Below the pieces are notes generated by a model. That model was not told where the DNA came from. It did no database searches and saw only the letters and a program-made list of their open reading frames with translations. A stretch of 64,000 bases of DNA from Clusia tigrina (lineage: Eukaryota; Arthropoda; Insecta; Diptera; Clusiidae), in contig OV050031.1 of assembly GCA_920105625.2 (NCBI GenBank), positions 3,141,501 through 3,205,500 of the forward strand, given 5' to 3'. The position numbers and the translations under genes are program-made. Shown piece after piece: positions 60,701-64,000 of the stretch (positions are counted from its first letter, which is position 1; every line of letters begins with the position of its first letter).

Positions 60701-63476
60701 TTAGTAGAAACGGTCATAATCTGTTAGCTTGAAGTTATTCGGTAATATTAATGACTGTGATTCCGACCCAGTTTCTGCATGATCTGCTAGCATTTCATAT
60801 TCTGGTTTCTCGATATTTGCCGTCTTCGTGGTTCTGTATTCACAGACCTCAGCCTGATGAACTGCAACCAAGAACGATACAAATAAGAATGTAATCAAGA
60901 GATTGTTAATTTAATAAATAATTTTATAGAATCATTTACGTCGGAGTGAGGACTCATACATATTTGTTTGTCCACATAAATTGCACCTTAGTTTGTCCTG
61001 TGTGTGGAGGCGTATGTGGATTACCAACAATATGGATAAGTCAAATGTTCGGTCACACTGACTGCACGAGAACACTTTCGCTGAAATTTTAATATTTAAA
61101 TTTTAAATTTGTATGCTAAGAGAACATTTTACATACATTTTGTCCCCTTCATTTCACGCTGAAAAGGAACCATCATCCTTGGAGCATTGCTGTATCTTCT
61201 GTTCGGAATTACAGCAGCATTTCTTTGAGTGTAACTGCTGAAATAATTAGGTCCCAGTGATGAGCGCAGCGAGGAGTATTCTGGGAAACCTAGAGAAGAG
61301 TTCGAAATGGAAATAAATAGTTAAGCGATACAAGTTGCTTATGAGGGACCGATTTTCTATAATTTTTAATATCCTGGAAACGCAATAAGATAATGCTGGC
61401 CTCTCATTTTATGCAAGAGTCGTCTTTAGGAGTGGGCTTCTTTACTACAAAGCTTGATTGCTTATACTATGAAACAATCTGAAATGCTCCCGCAGCTTGC
61501 ATTTAAAGACGTTAGCATATGCTCCTGGCAGATAGTCATTTGCTTCCATACTGTAAAGCGGAAGTTAAAATGCTGAATATCACATGCCACCAACTGTGTC
61601 TATTATCAGTAATACTCTGGCTGAGATATAGGTGACTCCTAAAATTCTATACTGAATGGATTCGATTTTCTGAATATATTATTATTTTCGCCTCGCAATG
61701 CCCGGGGCTTGGTCACAAAAAGCTTCTTTACAAATCTTTTTCCTCTATGGGGAAATCCTTAGGTGCTAGTACTCATTTCCCGACCCCTTACAGACATAAT
61801 CAAGTGTGGAATACGGTATAATAATAATAATTTCTTTGTTGTTGAATTGAAAGATGCCAAACGATTTTAATTCTGATGAGCTAGGAGAAGAATATTATAC
61901 ATCGCTTAATCTACCAAAAGCTGCAACCAAGGGACATCATGGGTTCTATAGAAAACTTGGTTGTTTGATGATAAGTTTGGGTGAAGGAAGGGTCCACTGA
62001 CATCGAGCTCCCCACTATATAGTTGTAGGGTGTCAAGCCGAAACTTCTCAGTGAATAGTTGTAGGCTTTCAATCCGGATCTGCCCACTAAATAGTATGGC
62101 AATGGAATCCGTACGCTAGTATTCGAAGCATGTTTTTTTGAGGAGCATGTTCTGAATTTTCATTTTATTTTCTCATTATTTCATCCTGCATACAATCAAA
62201 TGTCTGTACAACCTTCGCTGTACGAGAAGGATGCAAACCTACTTCCATTTTCCCTGAGCTAGACCGAAGCATAGCTAGGTAAACAGACCCCCACCCAACT
62301 CTACAATCCACTCTTTTTCCGCTTAACTTTTCTTTCCTTCAATTTAGCAGCAAATTAGACAGAAGGTTTGTTATAATATAAAATTTGTTTATTTATTTCA
62401 GTATAGAATTTTAGGTAATCCATTCAGTATAGAATTAGGAGCATCTGTGTGAGTGCGGTCATGGTTAATCAGGTGAATTTTTTAATGGAACGCTTCTCGC
62501 CATGCTGACGCACACATGAGATCGTTGTTTTTTAGGTGGCGCCGCCACTGCGATTAGCTGCAAAAATTCTCTTTACACAACTACTCACTCGGAACACCAA
62601 CGGGCTTTTTATGTTTCAATGAGTGCTGCGTTAACAGAAACTCGCTTTTGAAAATCAATCCGCATATGGTGCACTCTGAGGGTTCCTCTTCTGCTTGAAC
62701 TTTTAACTGGGGAGCATTGAATGTCTCAGTATTTACAGTAATCAGTTGTTGTCCTCTCTTAAAATCAATTTCTGTTTCCACATTTTCCTCCTCCTCTTCT
62801 TTCTCATCGATGACGTCTTCTTCATTTGCATCCCAAGAGAGATCAGATGTTGCATCGCTATCGCGGCGGGGTGCGCGAAAATTGCCCTGTATTATATTTG
62901 TGCAGCTAAACATTAGGGCGCCACTGTCGGATGGTCCCTCTTCGTATACAATTGTTGTGACCCCCTCTTGCATCGGGAGCACATCGTCGCATGCTTCATC
63001 AAAGAGAGAAGCGGGTGGTGTATCTACGATGGGTGGTGTATAGAATGCGGACTCTTCAGCGTCGAAATCGTCGTGTGCTGTTGGTGCACATTTATCGGGC
63101 AATTGTTGCCCTGCAACAACATTCCTAAAAGCTCCGTAGTATGCCGTTAGCTGTTCGTGTGTGTTCATGCACCCGTTACGAAAGTTTTCGGTGCTGTCAA
63201 AGTTCGTCAAACAAGTGTCGCAAATTTGCTGCGGCAACCCATCATCCGGAGCAATCTAGGTTAAAAGGTCGTCACAAGCGTACGTAAACCAATTTCAAAG
63301 TCACTTACGTGCAGATCCCAGCTCTTCATTTGATCGTAGACGAATTGCATGCTGCGCTTTGGTTTCCCGTCTACAGTGAATATGCGATGCAAATTGACCA
63401 AATCTTCAATATTCACAATACGGCTGCAAGCCCGGCATATCCAGTCCACGAACTTGTTCGCATCAACACAGTTCAT
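60701..63476 (-). CDS. ZAD-C2H2 zinc-finger protein
   Basis: Five exons joined in phase: 63309-63476, 62589-63255, 61137-61289, 60940-61080, 60701-60861, giving 429 aa. The N-terminal ZAD has CRAC (C14, C17) and ICDTC (C68, C71). An acidic linker follows (EEDVIDEKEEEEENVETEID). Finger 1 is CTICGLIFKSEFLLTQHSLK-H at about residue 251. Finger 2 is CSQCDRTF...HIRLH. A third, variant motif is CNLCGQ...LRLH with x4-C. ZAD proteins are an insect-expanded family of DNA-binding regulators that dimerise through the ZAD. The frame also stops at TAG just past the donor (GTGAGTAG) at 62588, so without splicing the protein would end after finger 1. The 1.3-kb intron 61290-62588 carries a SINE fragment and a small minisatellite. 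I cannot name the orthologue. Confidence 0.85.
61695..61830 (+). mobile_element. 5'-truncated SINE-like copy in ZAD gene intron
   Basis: TGCCCGGGGCTTGGTCACAA followed by AAAGCTTCTTTACAAATC aligns with the body of the element at 27530-27757. It ends with the tail GGTATAATAATAATAA. The box A/box B head is missing. It lies antisense to the host gene. Confidence 0.65.
62008..62097. repeat. ~36-bp repeat, about 2.5 units
   Basis: CCACTATATAGTTGTAGG-GTCAAGCCG, TCAGTGAATAGTTGTAGGCT-TCAATCCGG and CCCACTAAATAGTATGG follow one another in the ZAD gene intron. Confidence 0.75.
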
Positions 63477-64000
63477 CTTTAACGGATTAACTTCTCACAC
63501 TTTCCAATTAGAATCTATGGATCTGTTTCAAATACGGATTTTTGTTCCTACAGCGGGAATTATTGCTGTGTCGAACCAGAAACAAAGACGCAATCCAAAA
63601 GGCACAGGGTAGCTGAAAAATGTGGAGCAGGGTGTTTCAAAAGCTTTTATTTGGAGTAAGTAGAAATGTTATAAATATGTTAATGACATAAAGTTATTAA
63701 CAGTCTCTCTGTTAATCAATTTTAAACCTCTGTTGAGTAAATGGTTACCCTGCAGAGAAATTTGAAATACGTTACTATAAACAACTGATTTTAAGTGGGG
63801 TTTTAGCACAGATAGTGAATATTGTGGCGCCATTTTGTCTGGGGTATGCATAATTCGCACTTGTTTCAGAAAATTTATATTTTAAGAATTTAATGCAGAA
63901 AATTAAAATGCTTTGTTACTCATTAAAGAGAGTAAAATTTCAACGCCAGTGGTTTTTCCACTATGATTTAAAAAACCCTAGTAGTAGCTAATAACAAAAA
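63477..64000. other. Upstream region of the ZAD gene
   Basis: No gene is supported. It should contain the ZAD gene promoter, just right of 63477. Confidence 0.4.

Overview
The window is eukaryotic nuclear DNA from a higher dipteran, probably a schizophoran and possibly a tephritid fruit fly. Support comes from small GT-AG introns, insect-type proteins (a ZAD zinc-finger protein, the V-ATPase subunit, Regena), AT-rich spacers, and relics of non-LTR retrotransposons and a SINE-like element. Recall of the Drosophila map suggests the block CutC / SepSecS / asl / Rga / Vha26 / kra / mRpS18A corresponds to genes around polytene region 83B. That synteny and the family placement are inference.

Layout. 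From 1 to about 28.2 kb I find no supportable gene. It is intergenic or intronic DNA with microsatellites, several minisatellites, a ~1 kb AAATAA-rich block with a nested ~300-bp repeat, and decayed non-LTR retrotransposons (4.0-4.6, 11.2, 13.9-14.1, 21.4-21.8, 26.8-27.2 kb). A tRNA-derived SINE-like element lies at 27.5 kb. From 28.2 kb the window is gene-dense. CutC (+) and SepSecS (+, 5 exons) are followed by asl/Cep152 (-, 6 exons), which converges on SepSecS. Next is Regena/NOT2 (-, 7 coding exons), head-to-head with Vha26 (+, 4 exons). A possible small unrecognised 3-exon gene lies just after Vha26. A ~4.4 kb AT-rich spacer precedes kra/exba (eIF5-mimic, -, 9 coding exons). mRpS18A (+, 2 exons) and a ZAD-C2H2 protein (-, 5 exons) end the window.

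Functions. These are mostly housekeeping genes: copper-linked CutC, selenocysteine synthesis (SepSecS), centriole duplication (asl), mRNA deadenylation (Rga), organelle acidification (Vha26), translation start control (kra) and mitochondrial translation (mRpS18A). They do not form one pathway. The linkage looks like conserved microsynteny.

Less ordinary signals are: a family of CGATA-bearing palindromes in two clusters 20 kb apart, one in the SepSecS promoter; three hairpin-like repeats in a kra intron; a ~95% identical tandem hairpin-forming duplication in another kra intron; a foldback/MITE in kra intron 1; a possible uORF overlapping the Rga start; an antisense helical-repeat-like relic in a Vha26 intron; and the small candidate gene at 46.3-47.3 kb. 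All exon boundaries were placed by eye from splice signals and reading phase.
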